64,000 bases of DNA, taken from the NCBI GenBank assembly GCA_037951165.1, contig JBBDHG010000160.1:1546001-1610000 (forward strand). The letters are read 5' to 3'. This stretch comes from Lophius americanus. Its lineage: Eukaryota > Chordata > Actinopteri > Lophiiformes > Lophiidae. Every line of letters begins with the position of its first letter. The stretch's first letter is position 1. The notes beneath the pieces are model-generated. The model saw only the letters and a program-made list of their open reading frames with translations, was not told the DNA's origin and searched no databases. This document shows positions 44,084 through 54,840 of this stretch, in pieces. A program made the translations under genes and the position numbers.

Positions 44084-45617
44084 GGAGAGAAATGGAACAT
44101 ATGTGCAGAGGAAGGGGAGCCTTTTTAGAAAAGGGAGTGGTTCTTTATCAAATCTTAATGGTTTATTACAAAACCGTCTGGCTGTGGAAATTAAAAACGG
44201 CGCATTGGTGTGAGATTAGGCGACAGCTCGTAGCGCATTCATTTCCAAATTCAACCTTAGTCCAAAGTTCTCGTAGATCAAAGCAGTTTTATTATTAAAA
44301 TATGGAACCCTTGTTCCGTGAAGCTCCGTTGGTAGGTTTGTTTGGTCCGTTTTTTTCTGCTCCTCTCGCCTTGTAGTTTGCTTTACCTTTCGTGCTTTTG
44401 TCCTTCTTATGATCTTTTTTTTTTCCTTTTTTCTTCCCACTATCCCTGTTCAGTGTTCTGTGTTTGCACATCCTGTACTCCCCTCCTTCCTTTCGTATCT
44501 GCGGATCCTGCGTCTCGTCTCTGGTCTCCGCTCCCCCTTTTTAGTTTGCCTCTGTGTTTTTTTCCCTCCAATTTGATGTATCTGATTGTCGACACCTCCT
44601 GTTACCTCTCTGGGTGTTTAAGGGTCTGTTTACACGGTTGTCACGTAAAACACAGTAAACCTTTTTGTTCACCAGATATCCATTTTTTGGAGACCTGACA
44701 ACACAAACTATAACAGATGTTTGGTGTAATTATTTTAAAGAACGCTGCTCTTTCATTGTTAATTATCAAAATGGAATTGCTTTATAAAATTGTGTGCATA
44801 GCTGTTATGTTTTCATCGGGATCGCCACACACACACGGAATAACAACAGAAAGAATTGAGTCTGCTGAGTTGATTAACGCTCCTCCGGTCGCTTGTAGAG
44901 TTGCTGCACCAGTTCTGGGATTTCTTCTTCTTTGATATTGATGTTGAAATGTTTCCCGCCAACTATTGGGCTGGCATGTGTAGAACAGCGGATTCAATCT
45001 TTCTAGCGGATTTATGTGTATTATATTCTAAAAGGAGAATTGCTGATGAAAAAAAAAAACATTTAAAGTTGAAGTTTAATCAGATAAGACAGAGAATGAA
45101 GAATAGATGAATGATTTATCACAACACATGATGTGAGATAATAAGCCTATTAGAAAGACCTTTGGCGGCCAGACTTTTCAGGGAGATTGTTGTTCAAAGG
45201 GTGTCTGTCCTGATCAGCAGCGTGGAATATCCACTATTTGGAGCTGCTTGCTTCAGAGTCTGGATAATGGTGGTGGTGGCTGATGACTCTGCTGAGGCCG
45301 ATGAATGGTGAGGCTGGTGGGTCTCCGAGGACTTGGTGGCGATTTGGAGGTGGAGAGTGCTCCAACCAGCAGCATAAAATAACTAAATGAATGGAGAGAG
45401 AGTCATATTTAAAAGACGGCAGCTGATAGTGATGGGCGGAGCCTGCAGGTGGGACGCAGTGATTGGATGAATGAGTTCCCCCGATCTGAAGTTGATGCCC
45501 CGGATCATTAAGCAAGTAATTAATGCGGAGCGTGTTTGAGCGATGAGGATAATAAAGTGGAATGAGGAGTATCTGCTGATGTCCCTCGTCCATCACATGC
45601 ATGTCGTTTGTATTTTA
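44082..45617. other. Non-coding stretch, no gene recognised
   Basis: C/T-rich at 44350-44600, otherwise mixed. Open frames are low-complexity Ser/Leu/Phe or lack any domain. Confidence 0.45.
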
Positions 45618-45676
45618 TCTCTCTCTCTCTCTCTCTCTCTCTCCCCCTCTCTCTCTCTCTCTCCCCCTCTCTCTTT
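45618..45676. repeat. (CT)n polypyrimidine microsatellite
   Basis: About 59 bases of CT units with CCCC interruptions. This strand-asymmetric mirror repeat could adopt triplex DNA. Confidence 0.95.
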
Positions 45677-45719
45677 TTCATTGGATTGTTTCATTCTGGA
45701 CGTCTTTTATTGTCCTCCA

Positions 45720-45790
45720 GTAACATGAAGAGTAAATAAAAATGGGCCGAGAACAGAGCCTTGGGGGACTCCCTTACGAACTGTGAGACC
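45720..45790 (-). pseudogene. LINE reverse-transcriptase motif fragment
   Basis: The - strand reads GVPQGSVLGPFLFTLHV at about 45774-45724, a near-consensus LINE RT motif. Only about 20 codons are recognisable. No catalytic YADD box is present. CR1 or L2 clade is most likely. Confidence 0.75.
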
Positions 45791-46635
45791 CTCAAACAAA
45801 CCAACCAGCAGCATGTTTTAGAGTAACATAACAGACTACCCACATCTCCCCCTTAACATGTGCCTCACATAATTAGTTTCTTCAGATTAACTTTTATTTT
45901 ATATCTCCAGGCACGTTTGAACTCCGCGTCATTTTGCTCACACCCACGTATGATGGAGAGAAAATGACTTTTCCGGTACCAGTGACATGTGTTTTCTAGT
46001 TCCTCATTAAATCCCTGAATTACACTCTGCCTCCTCTATTGTCGTTTTGGAGGTCTCGTTTGGTGAACTCTGCGTTGTTTCATATTCAATGCACTCAAAA
46101 CTCAAAGAGTCTGAAACAGCCAGAGCAGGAAACAAACCTTTTGGTTGGTATATTTCCTGGCCGTGGAATCCTCTTTTCTTGTCTCTGTGGGACTTCGGCG
46201 CCGACTGAACGGTGCACAGGTGTGAGCAGAGATCCGCAGCCAGGTGGGTGGGCGGGGGGGGCATTATTCTCTTGAGGCCATGCAAAGGTAGTTGTTGCTA
46301 TTTTGTGTGGAAAACGTGTCCTTAGGTTTGTGCTGAGAAGTACATCTGTATCTGGAATGAAGTGGTTTCCCTGAGAGAGACATCCAAACGCAGCAAAGGT
46401 GCAGGAATAACAACAACAACAACATAAAAAAAAAAAGAAAGTGTGCCAAGATTGATGTGATACATTTCATTCCAGCCGTTTAATGTGTTTATATTTCTAT
46501 GAAGATTTAATGTTAAATGTCGGACGTTAAAATCTTCTCTCTGCACGAATCTGCATACCGACGGTGTGAACTTTTGTTTTTACAGTGTATAAACAAGCGT
46601 CATTAAATCCCTGCGTTAAATTCATCGCACCGGGA

Positions 46636-46638
<3 letters not shown>
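45791..46638. other. Non-coding stretch, no gene recognised
   Basis: Includes a G-rich quadruplex candidate at 46243-46261 (GGTGGGTGGGCGGGGGGG) and an (AAC)n tract near 46409-46422. No gene. Confidence 0.45.

Positions 46639-46670
<32 letters not shown>
46639..46670. repeat. (TA)n microsatellite
   Basis: About 32 bases of alternating A/T. Confidence 0.95.
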
Positions 46671-46673
<3 letters not shown>

Positions 46674-46946
46674 CAAATGTTCACTGTGTTTACCTTCTTT
46701 AAATCATGTGCAAACAACATCAGGCTTCAACAAAGCGCGCATCGGACTGGTTGTTTATCACACCCTTATTCTGTTGTTTATGCAAGACGCGTCGTTCTGC
46801 AGACATCAATCATCCGTTTGTGGCATTTCCTCATTTATATCAGTATTTCACTTCAGCAATTTTTGAATTTTTTTCGTGTGATCATTTGACGTGAGACGTA
46901 GTAGATTTAAAAAGTGACATTTCGGGATTTTCTTAATGCCAACATA

Positions 46947-48196
46947 AACCAGTCAGCCATAACATTACGACCACTGACTGGTGAAGTCAGAATAATAATT
47001 GATTTTCTCGTTACAGTGCCGCACGTCACTGGGTGGGATATTTTAGACAGGAGGTGAAGACTGTGTCCTGTTGATGTTGATGTGTTGGAAGCATACAAAA
47101 CAAAAAAAAGGCAATCATAAGGACCTGAGAGACTTTCACGAGTCTGTAGCTGTAGTGGTTCGCTCCCACCAAACCTGGTCTAGGGAAGGACAGCAGGTGA
47201 ACCACATGGGGAGTTCTGACCTGTGTTCTGACCTGGGTCCTGCAGACACAAATTGCTGAAAAGTTTTGGTTCTGATAGACAAGCGTTAGAGCATATAGTA
47301 GGTGGATTTTTAATGGACAGCCTGGAAAGAACTTTCATTTCTTTGCAAAGGGGATTGTATAAGTCCTTTCCCATAGATGGTTGGAATGGCAACCGCTGGA
47401 CGAAAACGGTGTTTCAGAATCATTTCTGGTCAGGGCCTGCCTGGCGGCGCCACTCGCTTGCTCGATGCCCGAAATTCAATGATGGAGTTCACATCAGAGG
47501 GTTTGTGTTTAAAACAAACTCTCAAAAAAATTGAGTGGGGAAGTTATAAATCAAGAAAAAAAAGAAAAACTTGTCAGTTTAAAAGCGGCATTGATTCTTA
47601 TGCATAAATCCCACGACAATCAACTGGTTCTGACACACTGACATCACTTTTTATCGAGCTTAAATGAAGTAATTAAAGCTGGGATAGGATCCAGCCCCCG
47701 TGACTATGAACGGAGAATGTATTAATCAAACCTGTCGGGACGAGGGTCCGGGTTACCAGGATGAAGCGCCTGATGACGAGTTTCTGTTTAAAACATTATT
47801 GATGAAGGCCGTGGTGACCAACTTCAAGTTCTATGTTACAATAAATTAAGTAATTAAATAGTCAGAAGACAGTTTTCTGTTACTTTGAGATGTAGCACCT
47901 ACCTTATCCAACACTTCCTGTGAGCTGGATTCCATGAATAATGGCAGCAGCCCGTTTCAGAACAAAAATGTGTGTTTGAATACGAGGTCAAGGTGTCGCC
48001 TTGGCCCCCAGATTCTCCATATCTCTATCATTTTCAGCAATTTTAAAGATCTGCTGCTTCTTCCTTGGTGTCAGATACCACAGCACACCTCCAGAGTTCC
48101 GATGGAGTCCATTTTTTTTCGACATGTCAGATTTGTTTTGGTGGTTGAATTGTGACTTACAGAATATCAAGGTAATAATGTTATGGCTGATCAGTG
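46947..48196 (+). mobile_element. Tc1-like DNA transposon, full-length span, heavily decayed
   Basis: The ends match as inverted repeats: AACCAGTCAGCCATAACATT at 46947 and, complementing the other end, ACACTGATCAGCCATAACAT (from 48196 backward). TA dinucleotides at 46945-46946 and 48197-48198 fit Tc1 target-site duplication. Inside, DFHESVAVVVRSHQTWSREG (about 47130-47190) and CAAATTGCTGAAAAG (near 47249) are remains of the transposase N-terminus. GTCAAGGTGTCGCCTTGGCC near 47986 and CAGATACCACAGCACACCTC near 48072 are remains of the C-terminal coding part. The middle is deleted or replaced. The 1250-bp length fits a complete Tc1 element. It cannot encode active transposase. Confidence 0.88.
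47672..47720. repeat. Interspersed-repeat fragment nested in the Tc1 element
   Basis: GCTGGGATAGGATCCAGCCC then CCGTGACTATGAACGGAG resembles the common fish repeat GGGCTGGGATAGGCTCCAGC followed by CCTGAACAGGATAAGCGG, in the opposite orientation to the copy at 24828. It was probably inserted after the Tc1 copy. Confidence 0.5.
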
Positions 48197-48263
48197 TAGT
48201 AGTCAGTGAGTTTCTTGATCTCAAATTATCAACAAAAAAAAGCTCTTGGTCAGTCTCCCTTCT

Positions 48264-48289
48264 GACGGTACCATCATTCTGGTACCGTC
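48264..48289. repeat. 10-bp perfect hairpin
   Basis: GACGGTACCA (48264-48273) and TGGTACCGTC (48280-48289) pair perfectly around TCATTC. It lies just outside the Tc1 terminus. Confidence 0.85.
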
Positions 48290-49440
48290 CTGTACATTCT
48301 GGAAGGTAAACTGGTACAAAGTTCTGTAAAAACTCTCAAATGCGTCACACAGAAACAGGAAAACTAACTTATACACGGAATCACGTAGACGTACGTCGCT
48401 GTTGAAGTTCAAATGTAAGTTCTTTTGAGGATAATCTGATCATTTTTTGTGATTTCCTGAGTCAAGTGAGAGTTGTTCTGTTCTTCCTCACGAGCAGAAC
48501 ATTGTTTTAATGGATTTTAAAACAGCGGGGGATTTGTTTTATGGGAGCGAATTAAAAAGAGAAAATCAAGCAGCCCTCACATATTGCTTAGCCACCATTC
48601 CAAAATTAGCATCACTTTAAGCAGCCAGTAAGACATAACATATAGGGTAATCACATAAGCATTATGGGTAATTTTATGGAAACCTCCCTGGCGGCACCTG
48701 TTAAATGGGCCTTATCATTAAGTATGTATGTGAAGCCTCTCCAGGGAAGGTTAAACACCGTGTTTGTTATTTTGTCGGAATACCTTCTGCTCCAAAAGCT
48801 CTATAATGATCCACTATATGTAAATCAGGCGATTATTTGAGAATAATAAACACGGCTGTCTTCAAACTGGGGAATTGAGATGTTTGTGCAGAATGTTTTG
48901 ATGAAATGATTACAGAAGTTTCATTTTGTGCCGTCGCGAGTGCGCAGCCCTTAGTGTCAACATTCTGATTTAATTGCACATGGCCAACTTTTTTTGCTCA
49001 AATTACACTGCGGTAATAAATGAGAAGCCAGGGACTATTTAACTAATGAAGTGAATTCACTATTGCACCATCCATCACTTCACGCTCAGCCACATCCACT
49101 CTCCCCGCCCCTCACGCACCATCGGCATGCATATTCTGCAACTGCATAGCTGTATTTTCCCACTGAGTCATGCACACACACACACATCCTGTTTGATAGC
49201 GATCCAACTTTAATACAGCATATATAATTCAACATATACATTCCGAATCTATACGTCATATTTAGCCGCTGTAGAACCTCGGGATCATGCAGTACTTTTG
49301 CAGTTAGTCAGCTTTATGAGCCGTCTTTGTGGCATTGACGATTCATCTAAAGTGGTTAAATGAGGTTTTTCTTTTTTAAATAGACATTAATAACCTAGAT
49401 TGTGCGTATTACTTCTATGTCAGATGCTTTGAATATGGAA
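48290..49440. other. Candidate conserved non-coding element (about 48540-49150)
   Basis: A unique block rich in motifs of the forkhead, homeodomain and POU type: GTTAAACACCGTGTTTGTTA near 48750, GAGAATAATAAACACGG near 48840, TGATTTAATTGCACATGG near 48967, and CGGTAATAAATGAG near 49012. No frame stays open on either strand for long. Such dense AT-motif blocks free of transposons are typical of deeply conserved enhancers, but conservation is not testable here. A short (CA)n tract lies near 49170-49187. Confidence 0.35.
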
Positions 49441-49444
49441 GAAT

Positions 49445-49572
49445 GGATTTTTTTTCTTTTCTTGAAAATCATAACGAGTAATGTATTTTCTTGTGCTCTT
49501 ACTCTGAAGGATTATAGTGGAAGTGAGGTCGTGGTCGGCATTTTATTATCCGGTCTGTGCTGATCGGTGTAA
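49445..49572. repeat. Truncated copy of the hAT miniature element
   Basis: ATAACGAGTAATGTATTTTC, TGTGCTCTTACTCTGAAGG, ATTATAGTGG and GGTCGGCATTTT align with 41768-41840 of the intact element (ATAATGAGTAGTGTATTTTA, AGTGCTCTTATTTTGAAGG, ATCACAGTGG, GGTCGGCATTGT). It ends with CTGATCGGTGTAA instead of a clean terminal repeat. Confidence 0.75.
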
Positions 49573-50242
49573 TATCAGGTCCATTTTCACGATAAACAAG
49601 ATCGTACAACCCGTTATTGTTCACTCTGCGACTTATATAAGTTAGGTCCTTAATATGACACCCATTCATCATTTGCATAATTGCAGGCCATTTTAAACCA
49701 GTATAAAAAGATCAAAGACTTTGATGTATTTTTTTTCCTAATCAAATCAGCTGCAGATACTGGCTCCAAGGACCCTCTTGGGCCCCCCTCCATCTCATCA
49801 GAATAAATCTTTGTACTGCGCACGACTTACTCCCTGTCCACACTTACTATATCAGGAACCCCCCCCCCTTCACTTTGACAAATGGCATTTTTCTCCTTAG
49901 TCCAGATTGTTAGTCTGAGCATTCACTCTGTCCATGCCCTGTCCTAGTAGGTCTGCCACCCTCTCCCAAGAGGTTATTGCTAATTTGTCATTTTGGTAGC
50001 TCATTTCCCCTTTTACGAACCCGGGACTAGGCTTTCCAAACGGTTCCCAACGGTTTGTCTGGTTAAAAATAGACTTCGTTTTTTTTTCTTCTGTCTAAGT
50101 TTTACTATATTGGTAAGATCTGACTGTTTGTGTTTCATGCCTTCTTTAATAATAATTTTTTTGTAATATTCGTCCATTCTCCAGATCTCAGCAGTTGGGT
50201 TATATGCTAAGATTTTAAGTTTTCCATATATGCAGTGAAAGA
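49573..50242. other. Non-coding stretch, no gene recognised
   Basis: Nothing identified beyond short homopolymers (C-run near 49860-49868). Confidence 0.45.
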
Positions 50243-50566
50243 GGGTACCACTTAAAAGTAAGACTGCTTTTATAAATGATTTATAAATGGTTTATAATTA
50301 ACTTATAAATTAGGTCATAAATGCTTTATGAGTCATTCATTAACATTTACAAACTGCTTATAACACAGCTCTCAATTGATCGATTTGGATCACTATTTGG
50401 CAAGATGAAGGTAGCAGTACATATTAATGTGCTCACTATTTGGCAAGCATCTGGTTTCTGATACCTTTTATTAATGATTCGTAAAGAGTTAACAACTTAG
50501 TTACTGAACTACCTACAACCCATTTATATATCCTTAATAAATGGAGTCTTATTGTAAAGGGGTGCC
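50243..50566. mobile_element. Miniature inverted-repeat element (TTATAAAT-rich fish family)
   Basis: The left end GGTACCACTTAAAAGTAAGA and the right end (complement GGCACCCCTTTACAATAAGA) form a diverged terminal inverted repeat. The body, AAATGATTTATAAATGGTTT, ATAATTAACTTATAAATTAG, TCATAAATGCTTTATGAGTC and TTAACATTTACAAACTGC, follows a very common teleost repeat ending in TCTTATTGTAAAGGGGTGCC. No coding capacity. The superfamily is uncertain. Confidence 0.75.
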
Positions 50567-51463
50567 TGGAAGAGTTATGAGTGGCTTCCAAACAGGCGCA
50601 TGATCCTTACGGATGCAAAGATGATTCTTCTGTTTGACCGAGGTTTCAATGAGACCTCAGTATAATTATGTCAAATACAGCGAGTGCAAAATGAGATATT
50701 ACTATTTACTCATAGGTTAAAACCATAAAACATATGCATTGGATGCCCCACAGAGATTTTATAAGTGTATAGAAACAACCACCAGAGGCTAGTTTGCTTA
50801 GCGGCTGGAACGGCTCTGTGAGCAGGATTATTATTATTTTCATAATTTCCTTTTTATTATTATATAATAATTATAATAATTTGCTGCTTAAAATGTCAGG
50901 TTTGAGAGTTTCCACTTTAATATGTTTAAAAGGTTCTCCGAATCCCTATTTTGCACGGATTAATATTCTCAATATTACACAGTGTTCCCGGCGGGTACTG
51001 CGAGTCTGTTGATAGAATCCCTTTGATCAGACTTCTTTAACTCTGTTTTCCTTTGTCACCTTTCCTGTGGAGTAAGCTGGTGCCTTTAAGCTTTCGGCTA
51101 TCACTGTGGAACAATGTGCTCACTAGACCTGGTTGTGTCAGTCATGCTATTTCTTTCCTTTCTTTGACATCACAATCACGCACCGAGCTTACAGTGCCTT
51201 GTGTATTCCATTTATCTTGTTCTTTAATTCAGACTTTTTATAAGAGATGAAGGTACGACTCAGCGTCTAGCAAGTCGCACTGATGACGGTTTAATTACTG
51301 TTAGTTTTATTTATTTAACAAGCTCGTCCTTGACTCTTTTTTTTTCTAGCTGTGAATAAAATTACAGATGTTTTTTTAATAGCTATGCTAATCTTGATTC
51401 TTTTTCTAAGGTGTGATCCTGTTTATAGTCTTTAAAAGGAGGAAGATTGACAGAACCTTTTGC
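50567..51463. other. Non-coding stretch, no gene recognised
   Basis: AT-rich. A TTATTATTATATAATAATTATAATAA near-palindromic stretch lies at about 50855-50880. No gene. Confidence 0.4.
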
Positions 51464-51667
51464 TCAAAACACATTCTGGAATACAGAGTATGTGCAGTAC
51501 CAGCACATACTGTATATGCTGAATCGTAAGGGGCCAATGACGGAGCCCTGGGGGACACCAGAGGTCAAAAGGGCCACTGAGGAGGAGGCATCATTGCTAT
51601 TGAGAAAAGTCCTATCGATGAGTCGAATTTCTTGGCATTGTAAAGCGTATTGGGACTTACTAAACAC
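51464..51667 (-). pseudogene. LINE reverse-transcriptase fragment
   Basis: The - strand frame contains LLTSGVPQGSVIGPLRFSIY at about 51573-51514, the conserved RT motif of L2/CR1-type LINEs. The frame is 67 codons and ends before the YADD box. It is truncated at both ends. AATGACGGAGCCCTGGGGG on the + strand is the antisense of this motif. Confidence 0.85.
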
Positions 51668-53040
51668 AATTATTTAACTTGATACAACAGAAAACGTCTA
51701 AATAGGGTCATATACTTTTCTAAAAAGGTGTTTTGTGAAAGGGTTGAGGCTTAAAAGTGGAAAACAGATTGTGTTTTTATTTATAGCCTCCCGGTCGATC
51801 CAGAGACATTTTGGATGAAAGTCCGGTTCAGTGCAGTTATTAAATACATCCTGAGATCTGATTACCACACCCAAGATGTATTACTATCTAGAATCCCATC
51901 ACGGGGTCACTCTGGTGTTTACGGCACTTTTGTTGCGGTTTGGCCTCTTGTTTACATGACATCAGCAGTTTTACATCAAGAAAAACATCATGTGTGGCTG
52001 TTAACTTTTAAAATCTGAAGAAGAAGAAGAAGCCAGAGCAACATTCCCCACTGGTTACATCCTGTCTTGTTTATTTGGATCACTCTAATGCTAATTATGC
52101 TTTTGGGCTGTCCTCTCTCTCTCTCTCTATTCAAAACCCAGACTCCTTGAAATATCTTACAGTTGTGAGAGTCGCTGAGTCAGGAGAAACTTAATAAACT
52201 TTGCAATATATTCGGCAAATTATAAATAATTCATGTCTATTTTTGTAAATGTAGCAAGTTTCTTTCTTTGTAAAGAAAAAAAATGTTTCATCTTCACTTT
52301 AGTACCCACATAGTTTTCCTCTGAATGTTCAATGTTGCTTTTTCTCGGACTGAACGGTATGGCCCCATATTGGCTTCTCAAAAGTCACAAACTTCTCCAA
52401 ACAAAATTACCATCGCGAAAAATTTTATTCATCTTTTTGTTTCCCCATCGTCTTTCTGCCACTTAAACCGCAAAAAGGCTTAAAACCTCTGTAGAAACAG
52501 TGTAAGGTTTATCTGTGAGGTTACTGTGAAAACATGGCCTCCATGATTGGAGGAGGACCCAATCCCTCTGTAGATATATAAAAGTATGAAGGGCTTTTTT
52601 CCCCCGTCGTAGTTATGTTTATTATATTCCATTCATCAGATATACACGTACATTTTACGTACTGCACCTTTAAGTCGTCAAATGGCATCATTTCTGGTGA
52701 GGCAGGATCTCCTGAATCAAACAATCCCTAATTTTTCATCAATTATTATTATTCAATTATTCACAGAACATTCTCTATTAATAGCCGAAGGAGAATCCAA
52801 ACAACACATTTGTTTTTTTTCTCCAGGAATCGGCTTCCAAGTGGTACTTTTTTTTTTTCTCCTCCTCTGAAGGTGTTTAGCAATTACTTATGTTTGCCAG
52901 AAAGTCCTTCTGGAAAATTTCTGATTTCACTGACTTGATTCCTATCTTCCACATCGTGTAAGCCCCCTCAGAGGCCAGAGTTCACCTCCCACACTCGGAG
53001 ATAAGCTCAATATTTCACGGCTACCAAATTGGCCCTTTGT
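51668..53040. other. Non-coding stretch, no gene recognised
   Basis: Contains a short (CT)n at about 52114-52128 and T-rich homopolymers near 52812 and 52848. No recognised family or gene. Confidence 0.4.
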
Positions 53041-54840
53041 CTCGCTGTACTCTAATTTATAGCCCACCGGTGGCAGATGTAGCAAACTAGATCACACATT
53101 TCATACCCCTCAGGGCTTGTATGGATACAGTCAGATATGAGGGACGTGGGAAAAACTGAAAGGGGCCATAAGATAACGATTGACATCGCACTTAGTTGTT
53201 CCTACATCCTTTAACAGCTCGTCTGGGGTTCTAAGAGGCTACTGTACCGCCGAGGCGTTCATTTCATTCCCCCGCCAATGGTCCTGTTTCACAAGCTTTA
53301 AAGTTGTTCCCTGATTTTAATCATGACGATATGACTTAATGCTCTTGATTAAACATCTCACAGTCCGTATTGACACAGCGGTCCACTCAGGGAGCCTTCG
53401 CTGGATTTCTGAGGAGGCAAGAAGGCCGTGGTTATTAAATATCATTCCACCCTGCCTGCTGGTTGTTTATCTTTCATTATGCTGGATTTTTATTAAAAAG
53501 TGCTTTTGGAAAATCTCTGCAAGGTCTGGCCTCTCTCTGGCCCTCTCCTCCGGGACTCTAAATGAGGGGGAGCATTTCATTTGCTGTGTTCTTCCAAGCA
53601 AGGCTGGCAGCACTGGCCGGCGCTTGTTATTAGCAATCCTAATGACTTCTAAATTTGATATGAAACCTCTTGCCAAAGCTTCCTGGTCGGTGGCTCTGTG
53701 CCCGTCTCCTGAGACATTTACCACTGCCTCCTGCTCCTTTGATTAAACTTTCATGTGGAAGTGAACTGCAGCATCTACCGGGGGACTGAGTCACGGGCTC
53801 CATCTCCCCGCCATTGTTTACCCAAGTGAAAGAGCAGAGAGGATATCTGATGGGCACCAAATGAGACTGCTGAAGGGGGGGGAAAGGAAAAAGAGCGGAT
53901 TTCTTAGTGGAGTCTCTACAACAAACACAACTACACAATAGTGTGGCCTGAGTGAGAGGCGTAGTGTTTATTCAGTCTTTATGGAGTCGGTTCGGGTGAA
54001 GCTGTTACACGGCGGCAGGCTATCTCTCCACCGCTCTGCCATTCGTTAGGACTTTTTACTGAAGTTTCTTCCGTTAAATGCAGCGCTCATATGATCGTAT
54101 CGACCCAATTTGCCGCACTCGCTGACCTTGATGATTCATCAGAGCATCTCCAAATTACTGGCTTTCATGCATCCCTTCTGAAGCGACACAAACTCCGATT
54201 TAAGTTTTCCAGTTTTAGGATTCGAATGACGTGTATCGATTCTATTTGCCGAACAACAAAAACCAATAAAAAGAAACATATGCAGCGCCTCCTGACATCG
54301 TTAGAGGCGCAGGTTGTTTGTTCGTTTGAGGTCCGCAGCCTTTCCCATTGCCATTAGCACACGTCTGCTCCTATTGACGTCCTGTCAGGCCAAGAGCAAG
54401 AGACGGTGTATGCTAGGTGCTAAAATGGCCGAGGTGAGGTTCCCACTCAGACCCCTTTTCCCACTGCCTAATAGAAGGCTGCCAAAGTCGGGGGGTTGCT
54501 AGACTGGAGGTGCATTTATCTCGCCAAACTGGTAGCCAAACGGGTGGAAACAGGTGACAGTTCACACACGCTTCTTGAATTTTACAGATGGGAATAATGG
54601 GTGATACCTTCCTGCCTGAATTGTCGCTCCAGGACAAAATCAATCTTAAGTGTATCGTCTATAGTGCATGCCGATCTATAGAGCATGCCCGGCTCCTTAT
54701 TGCCCTCTAAATTATGCATAATCTGGCTGCAAATGCGGTGAAATGCAAGGAATCGAGAGGTTGCATTTAATGGCTTATTCATGATAAGATAAGAAGATGC
54801 CTCATTCAGAGATAATTGAGACACCCATGTGCTTCGTGTG
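53041..54840. other. Unique moderate-GC region, candidate regulatory DNA
   Basis: About 1.8 kb with no recognised repeat. Open frames of similar length occur on both strands (135 codons +, 99 and 85 codons -), which argues against any one being coding. 54640-54830 contains AAATTATGCATAATCTGG and other POU-like words. Confidence 0.3.

Noticed and set aside
52340..52470. LINE C-terminal motif (LNGMAPYW-like)
   Set aside because: The match is limited to a few residues and the surrounding frame shows nothing else from a LINE.
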